Source: Kiritimatiellia bacterium (lineage in GTDB: Bacteria > Verrucomicrobiota > Kiritimatiellia > SLAD01). From it: a stretch of 5,526 nt of DNA. The stretch spans positions 1 through 5,526 of the forward strand of contig SLAD01000211.1 in assembly GCA_007126995.1 (NCBI GenBank). The letters run 5' to 3'. Shown in pieces: positions 1 through 5,526 of the stretch. Below the pieces are notes generated by a model. The model worked only from the letters and a program-made list of their open reading frames with translations, did no database searches and was not told the origin of the DNA. Position 1 is the stretch's first letter. Every line of letters starts with the position of its first letter. The translations under genes were made by a program, and so were the position numbers.

Positions 1-313
1 CCAGGATAACCTCACTGTATCCAGCCTCGAAGATGCAATAGCCTTCTACCTATCACAGTCCATTAACGATATAGACACCATAGACATTCAAGTAGATGAC
101 TTCGGTGTACTCACGCTACAGATTCGCGGTAAGTTCACCACGGATACAGACCTTGATGGCAAGTCCAAGCTCCATACAGACCTGCACGGTAAGAAACCCC
201 ATCATACCGACCTTGAGGGTAAGGTTCCTGCCGATGAGGCACCTGAACCCGACCCAACAACAGAGATGAAAGGCACCTTCTCTAAGGACACAGACCTACG
301 AGGAAGGTTCTAA
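1..313 (+). CDS. 3' end of an unidentified phage structural-region gene with a ten-residue repeat tail
   Basis: The reading frame is open from the left edge (first whole codon at position 2) to a TAA at 311-313, giving the last 103 residues of a protein that begins outside the window. I do not recognise the family. The first 40 visible residues look like an ordinary mixed fold, including the stretch LEDAIAFYLSQSI. From about residue 41 the chain becomes a repeat: IRGKF, LDGKS, LHGKK, LEGKV at exact ten-residue spacing, each of the first three followed by a T-D pair, then a Pro/Glu/Asp-rich spacer (about 76-88), then MKGTF and a terminal LRGRF. It has no cysteine and no hydrophobic membrane segment. 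Its TAA stop is part of the SD of the next gene, so the two are probably translationally coupled. The position before neck genes suggests a virion protein (head or neck accessory), but this is only inference from context. Confidence 0.75.
   Translation, partial: QDNLTVSSLEDAIAFYLSQSINDIDTIDIQVDDFGVLTLQIRGKFTTDTDLDGKSKLHTDLHGKKPHHTDLEGKVPADEAPEPDPTTEMKGTFSKDTDLRGRF
122..310 (+). repeat. 30-bp / ten-residue in-frame repeat, about six units
   Basis: Units start at 122, 152, 182 and 212 (exactly 30 bp apart), then at 266 and 296 after a 24-bp insertion of Pro/Glu/Asp-rich codons. The protein consensus is [ILM]-x-G-[KTR]-x-x-x-x-T-D. The DNA is less conserved than the protein: the invariant parts are the GGT/GGC-AAG (Gly-Lys) core and the ACA/ACC-GAC-CT (Thr-Asp-Leu) junction. 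This suggests the repeat is maintained for protein structure rather than being a recent DNA duplication. The final unit is cut short by the stop codon after LRGRF. Confidence 0.8.
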
Positions 314-317
314 GGAG
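311..317 (+). promoter_or_regulatory. Ribosome binding site fused to the preceding stop codon
   Basis: TAAGGAG contains the TAA stop of the upstream gene and a good SD core (AAGGAG). It lies 9 nt before the ATG at 327. Ribosomes ending the upstream gene stop on top of this site, which favours re-initiation on the connector gene. Confidence 0.75.
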
Positions 318-326
318 ATAGACCTT

Positions 327-1346
327 ATGACAATGCTTAATCAGAACTTCAGTATGTGGGCAGGGAATACACGATATCTATCCGTCTCCGTGACGGAGCA
401 AGATGGTGAAACCCCTAAGGATCTTACCGATGCACACATCGTCTGGATTCTCAGGGAGTATGGCTCTGCAGAGAACATTCTGGTTAAGGAAACTTCGGCT
501 GAAGCCACCCCGCTGGGAGGATTAATGATCAATGATCCTCCCACGGCGGGTATCTTCACCATCTTCCTATATCCAGAAGATACCCAGGACCTATCCGGCG
601 TATACTACCATCAGGCTGATGTAACTAATCAGCATGGTGAAGTATCAACTGTACTAACGGGTAGTGCGGTCATAGACAACGTGCTGGATATCACCCCGCC
701 AGAACCTGAGTTTGGCTGGGAGAATGTCAATCACACCGTACAAGTACATGGTGAATATATCTACATTGTATTGAATGAGGACTTAGAAGATAACCACGAG
801 TATCGTATTGTCATGCCTAAGACGACCAAGGCCATGGACGGCAGCTCCCTTGGTTCAGATTACATCCTAGAATTCACATCACGATACTACCCGCTGTTGG
901 CATCCCCCAATATGGTCAGACTTGACCTGGGACAATATATGACGGATGTTAACGAAGATTATATGTATCGCTATATACGTGAGAATAGCATGGCGATTAT
1001 GTCTATCACGCCACGCGAGGATATAGATTGGGATGATCCACCCTTCGAGTTCAAGCAATACGTTAGGTTTAAGACCATCTATGATATGATCTTAGGCACC
1101 TACATGCGTATGGCTAGCGGTGGCGGCAAGTCCGTGAAACTAGGGCAGCTCACCGTAGACTATCGTGATAGCCAGTCACAGGCAGAGATGCTTAGATTTC
1201 TCAAGGACCTACTAGAACCCTGGTATAGCCTGTGTATGGGGCTTAAGCGTGCTAAGGGAATTCGCACCGTTACGAAGGGAACCTTCGGGCGTTCAAGCGA
1301 CGGAACCTACCCCTTCCCAAGGGGGTTTGAATCCCCATGGACATAG
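327..1346 (+). CDS. Putative neck/head-tail connector protein with BppU-like Ig domain and second Ig-like domain
   Basis: This 339-aa protein shows three regions. Residues about 5-120 resemble the N-terminal Ig-like domain of phage baseplate protein BppU: a WAGNT start, a 'DLTDAHIVWILR' strand, a 'TAGIFTIFLYPEDTQDLSG' strand-turn and a closing VLTGSAVI strand. Residues about 125-187 look like a bacterial Ig-like domain (LNEDLEDNHEYRIVMPK, then KAMDGSSLGSDYILEFTS). Residues about 188-339 are a mostly helical region with PLLASPNMVRLDLG, a KTIYDMILGTYMRM helix and a Gly-rich KLGQLTVDYRDS turn. As I recall them, such segments occur in head-tail connector proteins of large phages. Known: BppU-type domains occur in several phage virion proteins, not only baseplates. 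Inferred: a neck role, from the C-terminal region and from its place before the sheath genes. The start follows SD TAAGGAG. The 3' end overlaps the next gene by 10 nt. A baseplate or decoration role is less likely but possible. Confidence 0.7.
   Translation: MTMLNQNFSMWAGNTRYLSVSVTEQDGETPKDLTDAHIVWILREYGSAENILVKETSAEATPLGGLMINDPPTAGIFTIFLYPEDTQDLSGVYYHQADVTNQHGEVSTVLTGSAVIDNVLDITPPEPEFGWENVNHTVQVHGEYIYIVLNEDLEDNHEYRIVMPKTTKAMDGSSLGSDYILEFTSRYYPLLASPNMVRLDLGQYMTDVNEDYMYRYIRENSMAIMSITPREDIDWDDPPFEFKQYVRFKTIYDMILGTYMRMASGGGKSVKLGQLTVDYRDSQSQAEMLRFLKDLLEPWYSLCMGLKRAKGIRTVTKGTFGRSSDGTYPFPRGFESPWT
1310..1336 (+). promoter_or_regulatory. Overlapping hairpins burying the SD of the zinc-knuckle gene
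   Basis: The SD of the next gene is AAGGGGG at 1319-1325, 11 nt before its ATG at 1337. It can pair upstream (CCCCTT 1310-1315 with AAGGGG 1319-1324, loop CCC) or downstream (GGGG 1322-1325 with CCCC 1333-1336, seven-base loop). The two stems are mutually exclusive, yet both hide the G-run. All of this lies inside the last codons of the connector gene, so ribosomes finishing that gene would melt the structure. The simplest reading is translational coupling; the pairing is visible, the function is inferred. Confidence 0.5.
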
Positions 1347-1789
1347 ATCTGCGCTGGGAGATTAATGAACTCCTTACTCGCAATGGCTATGATATCGATT
1401 ACTACCGTAGAACCAAGGTGCCATGTGCCGAATGCCATGAGGCAGGAGTGGATGAACCACCCTACCCAAAGACGGAGAAATGCACACCTTGTTTAGGAAC
1501 CGGCTGGAAACTTATACACGAACAACATCGTGTACGTAGAGACCCTGCTAGTATTCCTGAGACTTGGCCTAGAGCAGACCGTACACAGCCTGTTGGTAGT
1601 TGGCAAGCACCAGCATGGCTATATTACATGAAGCATGACTCTAACCCACGTGCGCTAGACTTAATCGTACATGAAGGACAGATACTGGAGATTAACTTCG
1701 CGGACCCACAAAGACGCTGGGATGGACGTATAGAATATTACTATGTAGCTACCGAAGCAAAGCCCACCAAGATACAACACCTGGGGTGA
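1337..1789 (+). CDS. Putative neck/head-closure protein with four-cysteine zinc knuckle
   Basis: This 150-aa protein has exactly four cysteines, arranged as two CxxC pairs: C30-A-E-C33 and C49-T-P-C52. The second pair is followed by LGTGW, giving a CxxCxGxGW pattern like half of a DnaJ-type zinc finger. The 15-residue loop between pairs is Pro/Glu-rich. This strongly suggests one structural zinc site. The rest (about 60-150) is rich in Trp and Tyr and predicted to be mainly beta, with strands such as ALDLIVHEGQILEINF and RIEYYYVAT. I do not recognise a named family. Its place between a connector-like gene and sheath genes fits a head-closure (stopper) or neck component, which is inference. 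The ATG is the only plausible start, because an in-frame TGA lies three codons upstream (1328-1330) and the next Met is residue 98. It overlaps the previous gene by 10 nt and its SD lies in a hairpin-rich stretch. Confidence 0.6.
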   Translation: MDIDLRWEINELLTRNGYDIDYYRRTKVPCAECHEAGVDEPPYPKTEKCTPCLGTGWKLIHEQHRVRRDPASIPETWPRADRTQPVGSWQAPAWLYYMKHDSNPRALDLIVHEGQILEINFADPQRRWDGRIEYYYVATEAKPTKIQHLG

Positions 1790-1799
1790 GTAGATATTG
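1783..1799 (+). promoter_or_regulatory. SD and TTG start of the first sheath gene
   Basis: GGGGTGAG (1783-1790) includes the TGA stop of the zinc-knuckle gene (1787-1789) and sits 6 nt before TTG at 1797-1799. An in-frame TAG at 1791-1793 rules out any longer start. The next ATG in frame (1821) would be about 30 nt from the SD, and no comparable SD precedes it. TTG initiation is therefore the best reading. TTG usually gives less product than ATG, which fits a protein needed in fewer copies than the bulk sheath. Confidence 0.75.
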
Positions 1800-3176
1800 T
1801 CTAACATTAAGTTCAGCCATATGCATGACATTCTAGATGGTCGCAACCACGAATACCCCTTCTACGGCAATATTCTACTCATTGGTACATCCGTGGATGG
1901 GCCAACCCTCACGCCTAGACGTATCTATAGCGTGAATGAGGCATTTAAGGAATATGGCGATGGTGAGTTAGTCGTAGGCTGTTATGAAGCCCTACATTCT
2001 GGAGCCGAGAGTGTATCAGTGATTAGGATTGCTGGTACGCCAGCCACAACAACATTGCTAAATACGGAGAGTAATCCATGCATAGAGCTAACAACCATTA
2101 GCTCTGGCGTGCGGTACAATCAGTGGAGAGCTGTTGTAGACGACACGCACGTCCGCATTCTCAATGAGACCAATGATGTTATGCGCTCCTATCTCAGGGC
2201 TGACTATATGACTATAGGCCAACTAGCAATGCGCATTACCCTCGACGGCACCCTAATGTCGCATATGCTTAAGGCCAAGGCAGTCAATAGCGCACAACCG
2301 CTCAGTAGTCTTATGACGGGCACATATGACTTCATGGGCGGCAGCAACGGACAGAATATCACACCACAAGAACGTGCAACACACCTCAAGCTTGCATATG
2401 ACAATGTCTTAAACTCAATGATTGATGTAGATATCATCGTGCCCCTACGAGCCCACCCTGACGGCGGCAATCTCGCCTTTCGAGATGACTTACTCAAGGC
2501 GTGCCGTGAACGCTCAATGATTGGATATGGCACGATCGGCATCCTATCCCTGAACAATCCACAACACCCCGTGGATATGAAAACCACAGATGGTAGATAT
2601 ATTAGTGTGGTGGGCATGCGGCCTGTCATCTACAAGAACCGTATGAACAATGCCTACTTAGAGACACTCAATGCTGAGGAGTACGTATCTAGCGGAGAGG
2701 CTATATACGCAGGTATGTTGAGTAATATTCTCCTGGATCAATATATTGATAATAAGCCTATCCCCATCATTAGGGACCAGGCTAACCTCAGCGAGGCACA
2801 GATTAATCACCTCGATCGCCTGGGCTATACCACCTTACGGCGCTCCACCACTCGTGGGTATGTTATCACGAAGGGTAGAACCCTAGATACTAAGAAGGCT
2901 ATGCAGTCCGTATACGGAGTACGTCTGGGCATATATATCGAGAACATGATTCGTAGGCAGCTAGATGTATATATCGGCTACCCAATGCCACAGATCTATG
3001 AGATTGAAGATAAGCTTGGTAAGTTCATGGAGGAACTCACTAGCACGCAAGCAATCCGTCATTATAGCTTTGATGTAAGCCTATCCACAGATACCGTCAA
3101 TATTGACTTGGAATTCGTGCCGACCCATAGCATTGATGTTATCCATGCAAGTCTACGATTGATTACACGGAGATGA
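1797..3176 (+). CDS. Tail sheath family protein, first paralog (possible collar/neck sheath)
   Basis: This 459-aa protein belongs to the contractile tail sheath family. Residues 25-80 match the second sheath gene closely: ILLIGTSVDGP, a PRR at 40-42, a 'GCYEALHSGAESVSVIRIAG' segment. A central TGTYDFMGGSNG (174-185) and VDIIVPLRAHPDG (211-223) match TGTSTLTGG and VDMVVVLGAYADDG in the paralog. The C-terminal sheath domain is present: RGYVITKGRTL (353-363), YGVRLGIYIENMIRRQLDVY (373-392), YIGYP, and a closing strand ASLRLITRR. It is shorter than the 484-aa paralog and more basic at its end. Sheath subunits polymerise around the tail tube and contract to drive DNA injection. Because it lies before the probable terminator and starts with TTG, I infer a specialised role, such as a ring joining sheath to neck, rather than the bulk sheath. 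A co-polymerising second sheath subunit is the alternative. Confidence 0.85.
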   Translation: MSNIKFSHMHDILDGRNHEYPFYGNILLIGTSVDGPTLTPRRIYSVNEAFKEYGDGELVVGCYEALHSGAESVSVIRIAGTPATTTLLNTESNPCIELTTISSGVRYNQWRAVVDDTHVRILNETNDVMRSYLRADYMTIGQLAMRITLDGTLMSHMLKAKAVNSAQPLSSLMTGTYDFMGGSNGQNITPQERATHLKLAYDNVLNSMIDVDIIVPLRAHPDGGNLAFRDDLLKACRERSMIGYGTIGILSLNNPQHPVDMKTTDGRYISVVGMRPVIYKNRMNNAYLETLNAEEYVSSGEAIYAGMLSNILLDQYIDNKPIPIIRDQANLSEAQINHLDRLGYTTLRRSTTRGYVITKGRTLDTKKAMQSVYGVRLGIYIENMIRRQLDVYIGYPMPQIYEIEDKLGKFMEELTSTQAIRHYSFDVSLSTDTVNIDLEFVPTHSIDVIHASLRLITRR

Positions 3177-3182
3177 TAGACT

Positions 3183-3812
3183 ATGCCTCCACGAACTAAA
3201 GCCAGCAGTAATGTATATACCCTAAAGCAGATTGTTGACTTACTAGGTCGTATATTTGACTTCTATAAGAGGTCAGATGATACGCTCCGGGATGTAACAT
3301 TCTACCAAGAGTACCCACAGGGCACAAGCCCGGAGGATCTAGAGTTACCGTCAATAACCTTCCGTATCAAGCAACGTGACCCTAGTGGCGAGAATTCATT
3401 CGGATCTGCCAATAAGGGCTTACGCGAGATCAAGCCTAGGCAACGGGAATCAACCCCTGACGAGAATCACCCTGGTTATACCATTAACATATTGGCACAA
3501 CGCTATGAGTGCATTGTGCAATTTGACGTATGGGCGACGACAAACTTTACGGCGGACACGGTCGCAGATGCCTTCGAGCGCTTCATGAAGACCGTGCAGG
3601 GAATACTCATGGATGAAGGATTACAGAATATTTACTACCGAGGACTTAAGACAGATGCAATGGTAACTTGGAAGGACCAAGTCACACACAGAATTATTGA
3701 GTACCTATTCCTCACCGAAGATATTTACCATATCAGCGAGAAGGAGATCGAGGATATTATTATCCACATCAAGGATATTAAGGTCCATACAAAGCTCAGG
3801 TCTCAATTGTAA
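3183..3812 (+). CDS. Putative tail completion/tail terminator protein
   Basis: This 209-aa protein has an N-terminal helix (YTLKQIVDLLGRIFDFYKR, about 12-30) and a strand at LPSITFRIKQRDPS (55-68). A basic, flexible segment follows (GLREIKPRQRE, 79-89), then RYECIVQFDVWATTNFTADTV-type strand-helix (108-127), the helix ADAFERFMKTVQGIL, and late strands (YYRGLKTDAM, IIEYLFLTED). This alternation of amphipathic helix, 'VQFDVWA' strand and AD..FERFM helix resembles phage tail-completion proteins that form a ring on top of the tube and bind the neck. The final 20 residues form a charged Ile/Lys-rich tail. The order sheath-like, terminator-like, sheath, tube supports the call, since terminators commonly precede the sheath and tube genes. 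Start: ATG 6 nt after the previous stop, with SD GGAGATGA (3169-3176) containing that TGA stop. Assignment rests on pattern and position, not on a catalytic motif. Confidence 0.6.
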   Translation: MPPRTKASSNVYTLKQIVDLLGRIFDFYKRSDDTLRDVTFYQEYPQGTSPEDLELPSITFRIKQRDPSGENSFGSANKGLREIKPRQRESTPDENHPGYTINILAQRYECIVQFDVWATTNFTADTVADAFERFMKTVQGILMDEGLQNIYYRGLKTDAMVTWKDQVTHRIIEYLFLTEDIYHISEKEIEDIIIHIKDIKVHTKLRSQL

Positions 3813-3818
3813 CCGAAG

Positions 3819-3840
3819 TTAGATCAGAATCTAAAGGAGG
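3819..3840 (+). promoter_or_regulatory. Small hairpin abutting a very strong SD before the main sheath gene
   Basis: TTAGAT (3819-3824) pairs with ATCTAA (3829-3834) around a four-base loop. It is directly followed by AAGGAGG (3834-3840), a near-perfect SD, 10 nt before the ATG at 3851. The stem has one G-C pair, so it is weak and would not hide the SD. It might act as a spacer or stand-by structure, or be chance. The 38-nt gap here is the longest between genes in the window, and the SD is the best one. Confidence 0.45.
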
Positions 3841-3850
3841 ATCACATAAC

Positions 3851-5305
3851 ATGAGTGTAGATATTTATCCACATCTGCCAGGATACCGTACAACTCTACG
3901 GGATGGACACCTGAAGTTTGCGCCACCTTCCGCTGCTACGCAGAGTGTGCTGCTCATTGGTACTGCCCTAGATGGACCAGGCAACGACCCAAGACGGCCC
4001 ATGACACTAGCACAAGCTGAGATGGTGTATGATGTACCTTCCCCGGACTTCCCACTTGTACTCGGCTGGCAAGAAGCAATCGATGCTGGATGTGAAGATG
4101 TAAGACTAGTTAGACTACCAGGTAATGTAGCTGAAATCTCGGTTGATGGTAAGTTACTAGCTAAGGGTCGGTATAGCGGCACCAAGTATAATGGTATTGA
4201 TATCGTCGTTAGCGCAAGTGCTATCTCCTTCGAGGGACTAGAGTATGATCTGGAAACTGATGATACTACACCAGTATCCAAAACCCTCGATGAGCTCATC
4301 CAAGAGATGAACACGGATCCGGAGAACATATTCGTCAGGTTCGAGCTTGAAGGTGCTACGAGCGGCTCAAGTGACGCGACGGATATTTCCACTGGTACAA
4401 GCACTCTCACTGGTGGGACAGATGCACCAGCAAACCTGAAAACAGCTCTGACCAACCTCTATGAGCTGCTCGTAGACTATGAAGTTGATATGGTAGTAGT
4501 TCTAGGAGCATATGCTGACGATGGTGAAGGCTATGCCGAGCAACTGGCGGAGCAGTGTGCTACAATGAGCCAGCACAACCGACTAACCGTCGGATTTATG
4601 GCCACCAGTCCACTGGATGACACTTCGCTAGCAGGCGTCGCATCCTACTACAATACAGTCAAGGATTTAGACCTAAACCTCTCCGTAGCCGTCGAAGGCA
4701 CAACACTTGATGGCGGGCGTTATCTATGTATCACCATTGGCGACCTACAGTTCCGCGACAGAACCAGCGCCAACTTAGGGCTATATAGTGCGCCTGGCGC
4801 TGCTGCTACAGCCGCCCTTGCATCAACCCTACCAGGTCAATCCGCTATCACCAATAAGACAGTGCCTGGGGCACGGAGCGTAGCCTACCGTTTCTCTATG
4901 CTGCAACTCAACGAACTATCCGGTAAGGGCTTTATCACATTTAGGCCTCGTGCAGGTCGCGGTGTGGTAGTAGTTGATGGTCCAACATCCGCCGATAGAG
5001 ATTCAGACTATGTCCGTCTCTCCACAGTGCGTATCGTTGGCGATATCACAGCTGCTCTAGTTGCCGTGGCGGAGCCATTCATTGGCGAGCCCAGCAACCA
5101 AGTTAGCCGGAACGCACTGCATACAGCAGTGAAGAACGTGCTTGACTCTTCCCAGGAAACCGGTGCCATCCAGCAGTATGTCTTCACCATCCAGGCATCT
5201 CCCGCTGAAATGGTTCAAGGTATCCTGAACATTATGTTAGAGATAGTTCCCGCATTTGAATTACGTAAGATTCGCACCGTAATTACTCTGCGGCCTGAAC
5301 TATAA
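3851..5305 (+). CDS. Major contractile tail sheath protein (second paralog)
   Basis: This 484-aa protein has the full layout of a phage tail sheath subunit. The N-terminal part has VLLIGTALDGPGNDPRRP (33-50) and LGWQEAIDAGCEDVRLVRLPG (71-91). A beta insertion follows (about 95-170), then a Ser/Thr/Gly-rich linker (170-190) ending in LTGGTDAPANL, and VDMVVVLGAYADDG (212-225). The C-terminal sheath domain carries GKGFITFRPRAGRGVVVVDG (358-377), YVRLSTVRIVGDITAALVAV (387-406), EPFIGEPSN, a helix SRNALHTAVKNVLDS and the terminal strand pair EIVPAFELRKIRTVITLRPE. That end is the arm that, in known sheaths, links neighbouring subunits. It is more canonical than the 459-aa paralog, has an ideal SD (AAAGGAGG) and lies directly before the tube gene, so it is most likely the bulk sheath. 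No protease site or frameshift is seen. Confidence 0.93.
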   Translation: MSVDIYPHLPGYRTTLRDGHLKFAPPSAATQSVLLIGTALDGPGNDPRRPMTLAQAEMVYDVPSPDFPLVLGWQEAIDAGCEDVRLVRLPGNVAEISVDGKLLAKGRYSGTKYNGIDIVVSASAISFEGLEYDLETDDTTPVSKTLDELIQEMNTDPENIFVRFELEGATSGSSDATDISTGTSTLTGGTDAPANLKTALTNLYELLVDYEVDMVVVLGAYADDGEGYAEQLAEQCATMSQHNRLTVGFMATSPLDDTSLAGVASYYNTVKDLDLNLSVAVEGTTLDGGRYLCITIGDLQFRDRTSANLGLYSAPGAAATAALASTLPGQSAITNKTVPGARSVAYRFSMLQLNELSGKGFITFRPRAGRGVVVVDGPTSADRDSDYVRLSTVRIVGDITAALVAVAEPFIGEPSNQVSRNALHTAVKNVLDSSQETGAIQQYVFTIQASPAEMVQGILNIMLEIVPAFELRKIRTVITLRPEL

Positions 5306-5325
5306 ACTGAAAGGGGAGTAGAATA

Positions 5326-5526
5326 ATGCCACAAAACCATCAAGGCATGCTAGAGGAGTATACAAGGACGTATACATCATTTAGTGGTGCAGATATCATT
5401 GCCTCTTTCACGCCATACAAAGGTGAGACGGTTGTACTCGGCGAGCTCCAAGCAGTGACTTACTCAGTTACTCGCGAGAAGGCGCCTGTATATACTATGG
5501 GTTCTCCAGACCCACGCTCTTTCAGC
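5326..5526 (+). CDS. 5' part of probable tail tube protein (truncated by window edge)
   Basis: The ATG at 5326 follows SD AAGGGGAG (5311-5318) with a 7-nt spacer and lies 20 nt after the sheath stop. The 67 visible codons begin MPQNHQGMLEEYTRTYTSFS and include the segment GADIIASF, an LGELQAVTYSVTREKAPVY core and MGSPDPRSFS at the edge. A strand with 'S-x-x-REK-x-PVY' followed by 'MG.PDPRSFS' is a pattern I associate with phage tail tube and related beta-barrel virion proteins, in which the next residues usually read Gly-rich. Tube genes normally follow the sheath gene directly, which agrees. The tube forms the inner hexameric conduit for DNA. The C-terminal part lies outside the window, so a related structural protein of the same fold cannot be excluded. 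Confidence 0.7.
   Translation, partial: MPQNHQGMLEEYTRTYTSFSGADIIASFTPYKGETVVLGELQAVTYSVTREKAPVYTMGSPDPRSFS

Noticed and set aside
318..326. ATAGACCTT before the connector ATG resembles the ACAGACCT repeat junction, as if a further repeat unit had been cut off
   Set aside because: It is out of frame with the repeat and too short to distinguish from chance.
1258..1280. ATTCGCACCGT occurs near 1260 and again near 5270
   Set aside because: An 11-bp match in two coding regions that both encode I-R-T-V; likely coincidence, with no flanking similarity.
1310..1345. tRNA-like arms: a CCCC-TTCCCAA-GGGG stem-loop like an anticodon arm and a GGGG-TTTGAAT-CCCC stem-loop like a T-arm
   Set aside because: The two arms share the same G-run so cannot coexist, the T-loop lacks the conserved C, no acceptor stem or CCA end matches upstream, and the stretch is coding.
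2204..2629. 141-codon open frame on the minus strand
   Set aside because: It is antisense to the first sheath gene, which has clear family motifs through this region; no independent support.
3376..3588. 70-codon open frame on the plus strand in another frame
   Set aside because: It is nested in the terminator-like gene with no SD and low-complexity Arg/Leu/Thr-rich product.
3865..4455. 196-codon open frame on the minus strand
   Set aside because: It lies wholly inside the main sheath gene, its product is Ser/Val-rich with no recognisable domain, and no SD or promoter was seen. It is an antisense shadow.

Overview
This window is a segment of the virion structural operon of a contractile-tailed bacteriophage (myovirus morphology), covering the neck and upper tail. 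All genes lie on the + strand and are packed end to end. Gaps between them are 6 to 38 nt, with one 10-nt overlap, and no tRNA, promoter, intrinsic terminator, CRISPR or mobile element is visible. Strong Shine-Dalgarno (SD) sequences (AAAGGAGG, AAGGGGAG, TAAGGAG, GGGGTGAG) and a TTG start point to a Firmicutes-type host such as Bacillus or a relative. That host call is an inference from translation signals, not from a recognised homologue. Lysine is written almost only with AAG (about 50 of 57 codons in the five complete genes), a distinctive signature.

Layout: (1) positions 1-313 hold the 3' end of an unidentified gene whose product ends in ten-residue repeats of the form [ILM]-x-G-[KTR]...T-D. 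(2) 327-1346 encodes a 339-aa protein with a BppU-like Ig domain, a second Ig-like domain and a connector-like C-terminal region. It is probably a neck or head-tail connector protein. (3) 1337-1789 encodes a 150-aa protein with a four-cysteine zinc-binding knuckle, probably also a neck or head-closure component. (4) 1797-3176 encodes a 459-aa tail-sheath-family protein starting at TTG. (5) 3183-3812 encodes a 209-aa protein resembling tail-completion or terminator proteins. (6) 3851-5305 encodes a 484-aa protein that looks like the canonical tail sheath. (7) 5326 to the right edge is the N-terminal 67 codons of a probable tail tube protein.

Together these genes would build the joint between head and tail and then the tail itself: connector and closure proteins, a terminator capping the tube, and the contractile sheath around the tube. 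The most notable feature is that two full-length, clearly related sheath proteins are encoded, with the putative terminator gene between them. This suggests that the first one may be a specialised neck or collar sheath ring, while the second, with the strongest ribosome binding site, makes the bulk sheath. Other points of interest are the ten-residue repeat tail, the Ig-connector fusion, and a cluster of small hairpins that buries the SD sequence of the zinc-knuckle gene.
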